Assembly: GCA_903825565.1 (NCBI GenBank)
Contig: CAIKBD010000488.1
Coordinates: forward strand, 1 to 53,818
Direction: 5' to 3'
DNA: 53,818 nt
DNA from: an uncultured Anaerolineales bacterium
GTDB taxonomy: Bacteria; Chloroflexota; Anaerolineae; UBA4142
Positions 42,280-51,147 of the stretch are shown here, one piece after another. A program made the translations under genes and the position numbers. Positions within the stretch are counted from its first letter, which is position 1. The number at the start of each line of letters is the position of its first letter. Below the pieces are notes generated by a model, which ran no database searches, was not told the origin of the DNA, and was given only the letters and a program-made list of their open reading frames with translations.

Positions 42280-43620
42280 ATGAAACGGTTAGCATTACTC
42301 GCCCTGTTGGCTTTGGCATTGATCGTGGTTGCGTGCTCCGCACCTGCCGAGCCGACCAAAGCGCCCGCCGCGTCTGCCGCGACATCGGCACCCGCCGCCA
42401 AACCCACCGACGCCCCGGCGGCGAAAGTCGAAATTGAGTACTGGCAGTACTTTTTCGAATCCAAGAAAAACCTCGTGGACGAATTGATCGTCGAGTTCCA
42501 AAAACAAAACCCGAACATTACCGTCGTCCACACCACCTTCCCGTACGAACAATACACCGACAAGGTCGCGGCAAGTGTGCCCGCCGGTCGTGGTCCCGAT
42601 GTGGTCAACCTGTACTATGGTTGGTTGCCGCTGTACATCAACTCGGGTTATCTCGCGCCGTTACCCGACAAGGATTTTCCGATCGCGCAACTCGAAAAAG
42701 ATTTCATCCCGATGATCCAGATCGCCAAAGTGGATGGCAAGTACTATTCCTTGCCGACCGCCGTGCGCAACCTGGCGATTTTCTACAACAAGGATTTGTA
42801 CACCAAAGCCGGTCTCGATGCGACCAAGCCGCCCAAGACGTTTGATGAATTGGCGAGCGCGGCGCAAAAGATGACCAAGGTCGAAGGCGGCAAGATGACG
42901 GTTGCCGGTTGGCGCGTGGATTTGAGCAATCAAGATCACAACCTGTTCCGTGAAATTCTCGTCCGCGCGTACGGTGGTGTGCCGCAGAGCGACGATCACA
43001 AAAAGATTCAGTGGAACGCTACGCCGGGTGGATACGACGCGTGGCAATTCTTGATTGACTTGACCGCGAAACAAAAAGTCAGTGAGCCGACCCTGGGTCA
43101 AGATGGTCCGACCGCGTGGCTCGCGCAACAAGCCGGCATGATGGTTAGCGGCTCATTCTATCTCGGCACGGCAAAGAGCAAGGCAACCTTTAACTGGGGC
43201 GTGTTCCCCATGCCTGCCGGTCCAAAAGCCAGCGCGAACTTTGGTTCGTTCTGGACGCACGGGATCACGACCAAAGCCGCCAAAGATCCGGCGAAACTCG
43301 CCGCGTCGGTCAAGTTTCTGCAATTCCTGACCAGCGCCGAAACAATGAAGAAATGGACGCCCGCGATTGGTGAATTGCCCGCGCGCGCCGAAGTCCTCAA
43401 AGACCCCGTGTTCGCGAACGATCCCTTGCTCGCGCCGTTCCTGCAAACGCTCCCGGTGTCGTACGCCTCGTACTTTGTGGACGAAGCCGCGGATCGTACC
43501 GCGTTGATTGACGCGTACAACGCGGTCATCCTCAAGAACGCCGATCCGAAAAAATCGCTCGACGATGCAACCAAGACTGTGCAAAAATTGTTCGACGATT
43601 ACTGGGCATCGAAGAAATAA
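42280..43620 (+). CDS. Family-1 sugar ABC transporter substrate-binding lipoprotein
   Basis: The protein has 446 residues. The lipoprotein signal is LIVVACSA (lipid Cys19), followed by an Ala/Pro/Thr/Lys linker. The mature domain resembles SBP_bac_1 sugar-binding proteins: IEYWQYFFE, QNPNITVVHTTFPYEQY, LYTKAGLDATKPPKTFDEL, and WGVFPMPAGPKA. It probably binds an oligosaccharide or glycoside. GAGGAGGAG precedes the ATG. Two permease genes follow on the same strand. Confidence 0.93.
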   Translation: MKRLALLALLALALIVVACSAPAEPTKAPAASAATSAPAAKPTDAPAAKVEIEYWQYFFESKKNLVDELIVEFQKQNPNITVVHTTFPYEQYTDKVAASVPAGRGPDVVNLYYGWLPLYINSGYLAPLPDKDFPIAQLEKDFIPMIQIAKVDGKYYSLPTAVRNLAIFYNKDLYTKAGLDATKPPKTFDELASAAQKMTKVEGGKMTVAGWRVDLSNQDHNLFREILVRAYGGVPQSDDHKKIQWNATPGGYDAWQFLIDLTAKQKVSEPTLGQDGPTAWLAQQAGMMVSGSFYLGTAKSKATFNWGVFPMPAGPKASANFGSFWTHGITTKAAKDPAKLAASVKFLQFLTSAETMKKWTPAIGELPARAEVLKDPVFANDPLLAPFLQTLPVSYASYFVDEAADRTALIDAYNAVILKNADPKKSLDDATKTVQKLFDDYWASKK

Positions 43621-43627
43621 AATGTTC

Positions 43628-43654
43628 GTAGGGGCGGGATGATCCCGCCCCTAC
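43628..43654. repeat. Perfect GC-rich palindrome between binding protein and permease genes
   Basis: GTAGGGGCGGG (43628-43638) and CCCGCCCCTAC (43644-43654) are perfect complements with a 5-base loop. No T run follows. It may act as an mRNA-stabilising hairpin, and its sequence resembles widely dispersed GTAGGGGCGGG-type palindromes known from many Chloroflexota and cyanobacteria (from memory). Confidence 0.75.
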
Positions 43655-43669
43655 CCCAATGAGGTGGTT

Positions 43670-44575
43670 ATGGCTGTCCGTGCGCGCGGATTATCCCTGG
43701 GGCAACGCCGAGCAGTGTGGGCGTACATTTTTTTGATCGTGCCGCTTTTGTTTTTCATCGGCGTGCGATTTGCGCCAACCTTGTTTGCGATGAGTGTCAG
43801 CTTGTTCAAGTGGGATATTCTTTCGCCGACCAAACCCTGGTTAGGTTTGCAAAATTACGAAACACTTTTCGCCGACAAGGTGTTTTGGAAATCACTGACG
43901 AACACGTTGTTGTACGTCGTGTTGAGTGTGCCGCTCGAACTCGTGTTTGGTCTAACATTCGCGTTGCTATTGCAAAGCGCGGCGCGGTGGAAAGGATTTT
44001 TTCGCGCGTTATATTTCATTCCGTTCGTCACCTCGACGGTCGCGATCAGTTGGGTGTGGCGTTGGATGTACGAGCCGACGTTTGGTCCGCTCAACAAATT
44101 GCTGGCGTTCCTGAGTCTGCCCGAACAAAAATATCTAGCAAATCCCGATCAAGCCTTGCCCTCGATTGTCATTGCCATCGCGTGGCAAGCCGTCGGATTT
44201 TATATCATCATCTTCCTCGCCGGTCTCGAAGCGATCCCCGCCGATTTTTACGAAGCCGCGAAAATTGACGGCGCGCATGCCTGGGATTTGTTCCGCCACA
44301 TCACCTTGCCCCTGCTCAATCCGACGATTGTGTTTCTCACCGTCATCGGCACGATCAACGGCATTCAAGTGTTCACCCAGGTTTTGAACATGAGCTTTCA
44401 AGGCACGGGCGGTCCGCTTGATGCGACCAAGTCGCTCGTGTTGTTCATTTATCAGCAAGCCTTTCGCTCGTTCAAGATGGGCTATGCCTCGGCCGGCACG
44501 GTCGTGTTGTTTGGAATCATTTTGCTCATCACCTTGATTCAACTCAAAGTGACCACGCGTCGGGTGGAGTATTAA
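43670..44575 (+). CDS. Sugar ABC transporter permease (MalF/UgpA type)
   Basis: The protein has 301 residues with six membrane segments. The EAA loop reads FYEAAKIDGAHAWDLFRHITLPLLNPT, and the periplasmic-side block WRWMYEPTFGPLNKLL is typical. ATG 43670 is chosen because it follows GAGGTGG. It is one half of the channel, paired with the next gene. Confidence 0.94.
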   Translation: MAVRARGLSLGQRRAVWAYIFLIVPLLFFIGVRFAPTLFAMSVSLFKWDILSPTKPWLGLQNYETLFADKVFWKSLTNTLLYVVLSVPLELVFGLTFALLLQSAARWKGFFRALYFIPFVTSTVAISWVWRWMYEPTFGPLNKLLAFLSLPEQKYLANPDQALPSIVIAIAWQAVGFYIIIFLAGLEAIPADFYEAAKIDGAHAWDLFRHITLPLLNPTIVFLTVIGTINGIQVFTQVLNMSFQGTGGPLDATKSLVLFIYQQAFRSFKMGYASAGTVVLFGIILLITLIQLKVTTRRVEY

Positions 44576-44576
44576 C

Positions 44577-45416
44577 ATGAATCAAACTCAAACCCGCGGT
44601 TTGCCGCGCTGGACGACGCAAACGATTTTGTACGCCGTGTTGTTGATCGGCGGAATTTTGATGATCATTCCCTTTGTGTGGATGTTGGCAACCTCACTCA
44701 AACCGGCAAAAGAAGTTTTTCTCGGCAACTTTTTTCCCATCGCGCCGACGCTGGATAACTTCCAAGCCGTGCTGAAAAAAGTTCCGTTCGCGCGCTGGTA
44801 TCTCAACAGTCTCATCGTCGCCACGCTCAGCACACTCAGCGTCGCGTTTTTTGATTCGCTTGTCGGCTTTGTGCTCGCCAAGTACGAGTTTCGCGGCAAG
44901 AATGTGATTTTCGTTTTCATTCTCAGCACCCTGATGGTGCCGACCGAAATGCTCATCATTCCCTGGTTCATTTTGTCGAACAGCTTGAACTGGGTGGACA
45001 CGTACTGGGGCATTATGTTTCCCGGTATCATGACCGCGTTCGGCGTATTTTTGATGAAGCAATTCATGGAAGGCATTCCGTCCGAACTGCTCGACGCCGC
45101 GCGCATTGATGGCGTATCCGAGTTTGGTTTGTTCTGGCGCATCGCGATGCCGCTCGTCAAACCCGCACTCGCCGCACTGTGCATTTTCAATTTCCTGGGC
45201 AACTGGAACGCGTTCCTGTGGCCCGTCATCATCACCGAAAAAATGGACATGCGCACCGTGCCGGTTGGCTTGGCATTTTTCTCCGGCGAAGCCGGGTCGG
45301 CGTGGGAATTGATCATGGCGGGCGCGAGCATGGCGACGATCCCCTTCTTGATCGTGTTCTTGATTTTCCAGCGCCAAATCATCAAGGGGATTGCGCTCAC
45401 CGGACTCAAGGGATAA
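44577..45416 (+). CDS. Sugar ABC transporter permease (MalG/UgpE type)
   Basis: The protein has 279 residues with six membrane segments. The EAA loop reads LLDAARIDGVSEFGLFWRIAMPLVKPA, and the C-terminal block NFLGNWNAFLWPVI is family-specific. It starts one base after the stop of the MalF-like gene. No ATPase gene follows, so the transporter must use one encoded elsewhere, as is common for this family. Confidence 0.94.
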   Translation: MNQTQTRGLPRWTTQTILYAVLLIGGILMIIPFVWMLATSLKPAKEVFLGNFFPIAPTLDNFQAVLKKVPFARWYLNSLIVATLSTLSVAFFDSLVGFVLAKYEFRGKNVIFVFILSTLMVPTEMLIIPWFILSNSLNWVDTYWGIMFPGIMTAFGVFLMKQFMEGIPSELLDAARIDGVSEFGLFWRIAMPLVKPALAALCIFNFLGNWNAFLWPVIITEKMDMRTVPVGLAFFSGEAGSAWELIMAGASMATIPFLIVFLIFQRQIIKGIALTGLKG

Positions 45417-45421
45417 AAAAA

Positions 45422-45448
45422 TCTGGCTAGTTTTGAAAACTAGCCAGA
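45422..45448 (-). terminator. Terminator between convergent permease and DUF6516 genes
   Basis: TCTGGCTAGTTTT (45422-45434) and AAAACTAGCCAGA (45436-45448) form a perfect 13-bp inverted repeat. On the minus strand it is followed by seven T (45421-45415), a classic intrinsic terminator for the DUF6516 cassette. It could also end the plus-strand permease transcript. Confidence 0.8.
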
Positions 45449-45452
45449 GTGC

Positions 45453-45839
45453 CTACTTGCCCAACCACGTTTCGATTTCAGCCAAGATTTGGCTCAAGGT
45501 CGGTTGTTCGGCTGGCGCAAGTCGGTCATTTGCGCCAAGATGTTTGTGATGCGGATGCGTGATGATTTCGGGATGATGCGGTGCGTTGTCGTAGCGAAAG
45601 ATGCGTTGCCCTTGGCGTAGAAAAGTGTACGCATAATGCACGCGCACCGGATAACCCAATTCGGTCGAAACTACTTCGTAGATATCGAGACAAGAATCAT
45701 CCCAGAATATCACGCGGCAACGAAGTAAACCGTTGTAATCGTCAGAAGCAAGGCAGGTCACCGCGTCCGCGATTTTGCCCGCACGCAGATTTTGGCGCAA
45801 GCCGCGTTCGAGCGCGGAAAAATAATCGTCAATGGTCAC
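45453..45839 (-). CDS. DUF6516-like protein (possible toxin of a two-gene cassette)
   Basis: The likely product has 128 residues from GTG 45839, which overlaps the stop of the upstream small gene as GTGA. It begins TIDDYFSALERGL. Recognisable features are VIFWDDSCLDIYEVVS, YAYTFLRQGQRIFRYDNAPHHPEI and THPHHKH. I recall this pattern from the DUF6516 family, whose genes usually follow a small partner gene and are suspected toxin-antitoxin modules. The function is not established. A longer version from 45917 is unlikely because of the overlap. Confidence 0.65.
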   Translation of the reverse strand: MTIDDYFSALERGLRQNLRAGKIADAVTCLASDDYNGLLRCRVIFWDDSCLDIYEVVSTELGYPVRVHYAYTFLRQGQRIFRYDNAPHHPEIITHPHHKHLGANDRLAPAEQPTLSQILAEIETWLGK

Positions 45840-46057
45840 GCGCTCACCAACGCCGATTTTTGCATCAATTGACGAATCGGAAGCGAGGTCAAGTACAGAT
45901 GGTACAACCCCGCCCACATCATCAAATCGTCATTGTCGCCCAGTTCGCCGTTTTGAAACCGCCGGTAAAATTCGATGGTGGAGTAACCGTATTGTTGTTC
46001 GTACGTTTTCAACCGGTCGCTCAACTCGCCAAAACTTAATCGGTTCGGTTTGAACAT
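45836..46057 (-). CDS. Small partner protein of the DUF6516-like gene (possible antitoxin)
   Basis: The product has 73 residues, starting MFKPNRLSFGELSDRLKTYEQQYG and including TIEFYRRFQNGELGDNDDLMMWAGLYHLY. It is acidic and mostly helical in appearance, with no DNA-binding motif that I can name. GGAGTGGAGAAA precedes the ATG, and a good promoter lies at 46088-46116. It overlaps the DUF6516-like gene by four bases, so the two are translationally coupled. The antitoxin role is inferred only from arrangement. Confidence 0.65.
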   Translation of the reverse strand: MFKPNRLSFGELSDRLKTYEQQYGYSTIEFYRRFQNGELGDNDDLMMWAGLYHLYLTSLPIRQLMQKSALVSA

Positions 46058-46087
46058 TTTCTCCACTCCATTTCTTTCAGCGGCAAA

Positions 46088-46116
46088 ATTATAGCACGTT
46101 CCGATTTTACTGACAA
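46088..46116 (-). promoter_or_regulatory. Predicted promoter of the DUF6516 cassette
   Basis: Reading leftward: TTGTCA (46116-46111), exactly 17 bases, then TATAAT (46093-46088). The transcript would start about 25 bases before the small gene. It lies in the short divergent gap to argH. Confidence 0.7.
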
Positions 46117-46133
46117 CCAATCAAGGAATTTGT

Positions 46134-47606
46134 ATGGCTCACACATTTCCCCATCCCGCTTACGCCAAAACTGTGCTCGCGCCCAATTTCGAGCAGACCA
46201 AAAATTATCTCGTGCCCGCAATGTTGAACGCGACGCGCGCGCATCTCGTGATGCTCGTGCGCCAAAACATTTTGGATCGCGCCACCGGCAAATCGCTCAT
46301 CGAAGGACTGTGCGCGCTCGAAGCCGAAGGCGTGCGCGATGTGATGTACGATGGCAAATACGAGGACTTGTTCTTTTTCATGGAACATCGGCTTGGCGAG
46401 TTGACGAGCGAAGACGCGGTCGGCAACATGCAAGTTGCGCGCAGTCGCAACGACCTCGACGGCACGATGTGTCGCTGGGTCGTGCGCGAAAAAATATTTG
46501 CGCTCTTGCAAGGCATCCACACCTTGCGCGCGCGTGTGCTCGCGATGATGCGCGAACACACGGACACCTTGATGCCGGGTTACACGCACACGCAACCCGC
46601 GCAACCGACCACACTCGCGCACTATCTCGGCGCGGTCGCCGCATTCCTCGAACGCGATGCGGCACGTTTGCAATCCACATTCGCGCGCGTGAATCTTTGT
46701 CCGCTCGGCGGCGTCGCGTTCACCACGACCGGCTTTCCGATTGACCGCGCGCTCGTCGCCGACTTGCTCGGTTTTGACGCGCCGGTCGTAAACAGTTATG
46801 ATGCGGTTGGCGGCGCGGATTATCAAACCGAAATCGCGGGTGTTGTGCAAACGGCGGCGGGTGGCTTGTCGCGTTTCGCCACCGATTTGCTGTTCTGGGC
46901 GACCCAGGAAGCCGGCGCGCTCCGCATCGGCGACGAGTTCGTGCAGATTTCGAGCATCATGCCGCAGAAACGCAATCCAGTTGTGCTCGAACATTTACGC
47001 ACGCAACTGGGTTACATTTACGCCGACGCGCAAGCCGTGTTCACGCTTCATCACAACGCGCCGCTCGGCGACGTGAACGATGTCGAAGACCCGATCTATC
47101 GTCCGCTGTTTCGGATGTTGGATTACGCGATTGGCGTGTACGAATTGCTCGACGCCGTTCTCGCGAGCGCGACCTGGAATGTTGAGCGACTCGCATCGCG
47201 CGCGGCGGATGGATTCACCACGGCGACCGAACTCGCGGACACACTCGTGCGCGAAGCGAAATTGCCATTTCGATCCGCGCATCGCGTCGTCGCCCAACTC
47301 GTCCGCACGGCGATTGCGGAAAATATTTTGCCGCGCGACATTCGTGCGCAACACGTTGACTCTGCCGCACAAAAAATCCTGGGTCGCGCACTCGGCTTGA
47401 CCGATCAAATCGTGCGCGAGGCATTGGACGCGCGACACTTTGTTGCGATTCGCGCGATTCCCGGCGGACCCGCGCCCGATGCGACGCGCGCGATCATCGC
47501 CGCGCAATCCGCGCAACTCGAACGCGATGTGGCATGGCGCGCACAACAACTCGCGCGATTGGAACAAGCGCGTGCGCGATTGAACGAAGCGATGCAAAAC
47601 ATTTGA
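46134..47606 (+). CDS. argH: Argininosuccinate lyase
   Basis: The protein has 490 residues of the fumarase/argininosuccinate lyase superfamily. Marks are ARSRNDLDGTMCRW, GYTHTQPAQPTTLAHY and the signature SSIMPQKRNPVVLEH. The reaction releases arginine and fumarate from argininosuccinate. Residues are more divergent than in housekeeping ArgH (for example the N-terminus and the C-terminal third), and no argG or other arginine gene is near, so a related lyase reaction cannot be excluded. Confidence 0.85.
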   Translation: MAHTFPHPAYAKTVLAPNFEQTKNYLVPAMLNATRAHLVMLVRQNILDRATGKSLIEGLCALEAEGVRDVMYDGKYEDLFFFMEHRLGELTSEDAVGNMQVARSRNDLDGTMCRWVVREKIFALLQGIHTLRARVLAMMREHTDTLMPGYTHTQPAQPTTLAHYLGAVAAFLERDAARLQSTFARVNLCPLGGVAFTTTGFPIDRALVADLLGFDAPVVNSYDAVGGADYQTEIAGVVQTAAGGLSRFATDLLFWATQEAGALRIGDEFVQISSIMPQKRNPVVLEHLRTQLGYIYADAQAVFTLHHNAPLGDVNDVEDPIYRPLFRMLDYAIGVYELLDAVLASATWNVERLASRAADGFTTATELADTLVREAKLPFRSAHRVVAQLVRTAIAENILPRDIRAQHVDSAAQKILGRALGLTDQIVREALDARHFVAIRAIPGGPAPDATRAIIAAQSAQLERDVAWRAQQLARLEQARARLNEAMQNI

Positions 47607-47610
47607 TAGC

Positions 47611-47662
47611 AAGGGCGAAGGATTTTTTAACCATAGTTCTGCTGAAAAAATGCTTCGCTCTT
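47611..47662. repeat. Intergenic palindrome overlapping a possible start codon of the kinase gene
   Basis: AAGGGCGAAGGATTTTTT (47611-47628) and AAAAAATGCTTCGCTCTT (47645-47662) are complementary at 16 of 18 positions with a 16-base loop. The ATG at 47650 lies inside the right arm. The palindrome resembles GCGAAGCATTT-type repeats that I remember as dispersed in related genomes. Confidence 0.75.
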
Positions 47663-47691
47663 ACGCGGCACCCAAGGATGGCACTATTTAT

Positions 47692-50600
47692 ATGTCTACG
47701 GTAACGCAGTCCGCGCATTTGGAATGTCCGCCGGATCGCGCCGATCTGACTCGGCTTATTGCCGCCGTTTTGCGAATCAATCGTTCGTTCGAACTCACCG
47801 AAATCCTCGCCGCCAGTCTGGAAAGCATGGGCGATGCCCTGCGTTGTGATCTTGGGTGTCTTTTCCTCTTTGGCTCCGCTCAACGCGTCGTCGAGTTGAA
47901 AAACGTTTGCGGTTTGTCGCCCGCCTTGTACGAACAGCTCGCGCATGTGACGCTCGATTACGATGTCTACGCGCGTTTGCCGGACGCGGAGCGGCAAATG
48001 CGGCTCCCTGCCGAGTTGAGTTCCCAAGTTCGCCAAATTTTTGATCAGCACGACATTCGCACTGTGTGCTTGATTCCACTGACCGCGCGCGAGAAAGCCG
48101 TCGGGCTAATCGCGCTTGCCGCGTCGAGTTTGACGTTGGCGCAACCGGATTTGGATTTGCTCTGGTCTATCGGCGAGCAGGTAGGCATGACTGTTGAGAA
48201 CGCGCGCGCGTGTGCCGCGTTGAAAGAATCGGAAGCGTGGGCGCGCACGTTCATCGAAAAAAGCCCCGATGGTTTTATCGAATGTTCAGTCAGCGACGGG
48301 CGCATCTTGTACGTCAATGACGCGCTATGTGATTTGCTCGAAACCGACCGCGCGACGATCCTGCAAATGCCTATCTTTGACTTTATCGGTGAGAATGTCG
48401 TGTCCGCCGAAGCCAGCGCGGACGGGCGGCAACCGATTTACCCCACGCATCGCCAAACCTGGGTCAAGTTGCCCAACGGCAAAACCAAAAAAGTCGCCGT
48501 GTCCAACCATTTTGTGCGGCAGGGGCAGGGACACGCAATCCGCTTTCAATCCATCGTGCGCGATATCAGTCAGCAGGATCAAACGCTCGAATCGCTGAAT
48601 CGGCGCAACCAAGAGCTTGCCGCGTTGAACGCCATCGGTAGCATCTTGAGCCACCCGCTTGAATTAGAGCGCGCGCTCGATCAAGTATGCGAGCAAATTG
48701 TGTCCATCATCGGGATGGACAGTGTGTCGTTGTATCTCGTGGACGGCACGCGGCAATACCTCGACTTGCTGGCGTGGCGCGGCATCGGCGAAGATTTGTT
48801 GGGGCAAATTCGCCGGCTCGGTTTGGATGATCCGGTGACGCGCCAAATTGCGGCGGAAGGCAATTTTTTCGCGCTGGATGATGTGGCGGCGTATGCCGGC
48901 ACATCGGGGGCGGGTCCCCGCGCGGCTGGGTATCACGCTGGAATCGGCGTGCCGATTCGCCGCCACAATGAGCCGATTGGCGCGATCTTTGTCGGCAGTA
49001 AAACGAAAATGCGCTACGAACAGTCCGATGTGGATTTACTGATCAACATTGGCGGGCAAATTGCCGTCGCGCTCGAAAATCGCGATCTGTACACGGCGAT
49101 GCAAGAGCGCGTTGCCGAGTTGGACGGCTTGGCGCAATTCAGCGCGGTGTGCGCCAGCCAACTCGACACCCGCGCCATTGGCAACATCGCGGTGGAGTGG
49201 ACGCAGAAATTTTTGACGGTGGATATGTGCAGCGTGCGCTTGGTAGAAGGCGAGACCCAACGGCTCATCGCCAGTTATACCAGGAACGGGGTGCCGTTGC
49301 TGGAGCAGTTGCCGATTGATCACGTGACCCGGTCTATGCTGACGCAGCGACGCCCGGTTGTGTTTTCAGATTTTCCAGCCGATCCGTCGGAATCTCCCAT
49401 CATTCAGGCGGCGCTGCGCCAAGCCAAGCCGCGCGCCGGTTTACTCGTGCCTCTGCCGGGTCACACTCACCCTATCGGCATGTTGAGCGTTGGCAAGAAC
49501 CAAGCCCACGTGTGGACGCAACGCGAAATCAATCTGATGCGGACGCTCGCCAACCAAGTTGGTGTGGCGCTTGCCAACGCCAGTCTCTACGAACAAGTCC
49601 GGCGGCGCGCCGAGGAGTTGGACGGCTTGGCGCAACTCAGCGCGGCATTCGTCACAACGCTCGATCCCAAAACCATTTCCGAATTAGCGGTAACTTGGAC
49701 GCGTAAATTGATCCCTGCGCAGATTTGCTCGGTTCGGCTAGTCAAAGACCATGCGTTGCAACTTGCCGCCCGGTATACCGAGTTGGACAACCTGTTCGCG
49801 GAAGAACTGGTTTTGGACGAGGCTCTGTTGCAACACGCGCACAATCGCGCGGTGTATGCCATCTCCGACCGCGACGATCCGCAACTGCCCGCAGCGCATC
49901 GCCAAATTTTGCTTGACCTTCATGCCAGTGCGGCGTTGCTCGCGCCGTTGCCCACTTCGGATCGCGTGCTGGGTTTTATCAGTATTGCGTACCGCGAGCC
50001 GCACGCGTGGTCGGTGTACGAAATCGGTTTGCTCCAAACGATTGCGAATCAAACGGCGAACGCGTTGGACAATGCGTTGCTCTTTCAACGCGTGATGAAT
50101 GAACAGCGCAAGGTGCAGGCGATCTTCGATAGCGGCTTGAGCGGCTTGTTTGCGACGGACGCCGCCGGGCGGATTGTCATGTTTAACCGCGCGGCGGAAC
50201 GCATTACGGGCTGGAGCCGCCACCACGTCGAGATGCGCCAATGGGACGAAGTGTTTTCCCAGCCCAATGATGAAGCCGCGTTCAAATCGCTGATCAACGA
50301 AGCCCTCCAACACCGGCGCAATGTGTATGTGCCGAGTGGACGCAAAATGCGGACGCGTGATGGGCGCGTCATTCCCGTTGCCCAAGCCATCGCCCCGCTG
50401 TTCGATGAGCAGAGCAACATCGCCGGCGCGGTCGGCGCATTCTGGGATCTGACGAAAGAACAGTTATCCGAACTCGAACACGAAAATTTCTTGACGCTCG
50501 TCGCGCATCAACTCCGCTCGCCGCTGACGACGGTGTTGAGCGCGTTGGAATTGCTCGACCGGCGCGATTTGCCGAGCGCGCGCCGGAAAGAATTATGGAC

Positions 50601-51147
50601 GCTGATTCAAGCGGAAGGCACGCGTCTCAAAGCGTTCGCCGATCAATTTTTGGATCGGCAAGCGGCGGTGCGGTCGGCGTTGCCGTTGCGGTTTGAAACG
50701 TTTTCGGTGGTCATGCTGGCGCGGCAACTGACCAAAGAATTTCAGGCGCGGTGCGCCAGCCCGCGTTTTTTCGTGCGCTATGTGCATCCCGAACCGCTGG
50801 CATTTGCGGATCGCCAACGCGTCGAGAACGTACTGCGGAATTTGCTCGACAATGCCGTGACGTATGCGCCCGCCGGCAAACGCGTGACGGTGGCGATCAA
50901 AGCCGAGAATGTCGAACAGATCAAAGTAACGGTGCGCGATCAGGGACCCGGTATTCCCTTCGCCGCGCAAGAACACATCTTTACCCCGTTCTATCGTTCC
51001 ACCTTGCCGGTTGACCGAAGCGTGTACGGGCATGGACTGGGGCTGGCAATTGCCAAGGAAATGGTGACGGCGATGGAAGGTAAAATTTGGTTAGACTCGG
51101 GGCGGCGCGGCACGGCGTTTCATTTTACTTTACGGAGGGCGCAATGA
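47692..51147 (+). CDS. Multi-GAF/PAS sensor histidine kinase
   Basis: The product has 1151 residues from ATG 47692. An ATG at 47650 is possible but lies inside a repeat; neither has a clear ribosome binding site. Domain order by eye: GAF (about 25-180), PAS (185-300), three GAF domains (310-470, 475-640, 645-800), PAS (805-920), HisKA with the phospho-acceptor in VAHQLRSPL (His939), and HATPase with N-box VLRNLLDNAVTYA, DQGPGIPF and GHGLGLAIAKEM. There is no membrane segment, so the kinase is a soluble sensor. Three successive GAF domains share the phrase AELDGLAQ(F/L)S and look like internal duplications. It overlaps the response regulator gene as ATGA. Confidence 0.93.
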   Translation: MSTVTQSAHLECPPDRADLTRLIAAVLRINRSFELTEILAASLESMGDALRCDLGCLFLFGSAQRVVELKNVCGLSPALYEQLAHVTLDYDVYARLPDAERQMRLPAELSSQVRQIFDQHDIRTVCLIPLTAREKAVGLIALAASSLTLAQPDLDLLWSIGEQVGMTVENARACAALKESEAWARTFIEKSPDGFIECSVSDGRILYVNDALCDLLETDRATILQMPIFDFIGENVVSAEASADGRQPIYPTHRQTWVKLPNGKTKKVAVSNHFVRQGQGHAIRFQSIVRDISQQDQTLESLNRRNQELAALNAIGSILSHPLELERALDQVCEQIVSIIGMDSVSLYLVDGTRQYLDLLAWRGIGEDLLGQIRRLGLDDPVTRQIAAEGNFFALDDVAAYAGTSGAGPRAAGYHAGIGVPIRRHNEPIGAIFVGSKTKMRYEQSDVDLLINIGGQIAVALENRDLYTAMQERVAELDGLAQFSAVCASQLDTRAIGNIAVEWTQKFLTVDMCSVRLVEGETQRLIASYTRNGVPLLEQLPIDHVTRSMLTQRRPVVFSDFPADPSESPIIQAALRQAKPRAGLLVPLPGHTHPIGMLSVGKNQAHVWTQREINLMRTLANQVGVALANASLYEQVRRRAEELDGLAQLSAAFVTTLDPKTISELAVTWTRKLIPAQICSVRLVKDHALQLAARYTELDNLFAEELVLDEALLQHAHNRAVYAISDRDDPQLPAAHRQILLDLHASAALLAPLPTSDRVLGFISIAYREPHAWSVYEIGLLQTIANQTANALDNALLFQRVMNEQRKVQAIFDSGLSGLFATDAAGRIVMFNRAAERITGWSRHHVEMRQWDEVFSQPNDEAAFKSLINEALQHRRNVYVPSGRKMRTRDGRVIPVAQAIAPLFDEQSNIAGAVGAFWDLTKEQLSELEHENFLTLVAHQLRSPLTTVLSALELLDRRDLPSARRKELWTLIQAEGTRLKAFADQFLDRQAAVRSALPLRFETFSVVMLARQLTKEFQARCASPRFFVRYVHPEPLAFADRQRVENVLRNLLDNAVTYAPAGKRVTVAIKAENVEQIKVTVRDQGPGIPFAAQEHIFTPFYRSTLPVDRSVYGHGLGLAIAKEMVTAMEGKIWLDSGRRGTAFHFTLRRAQ

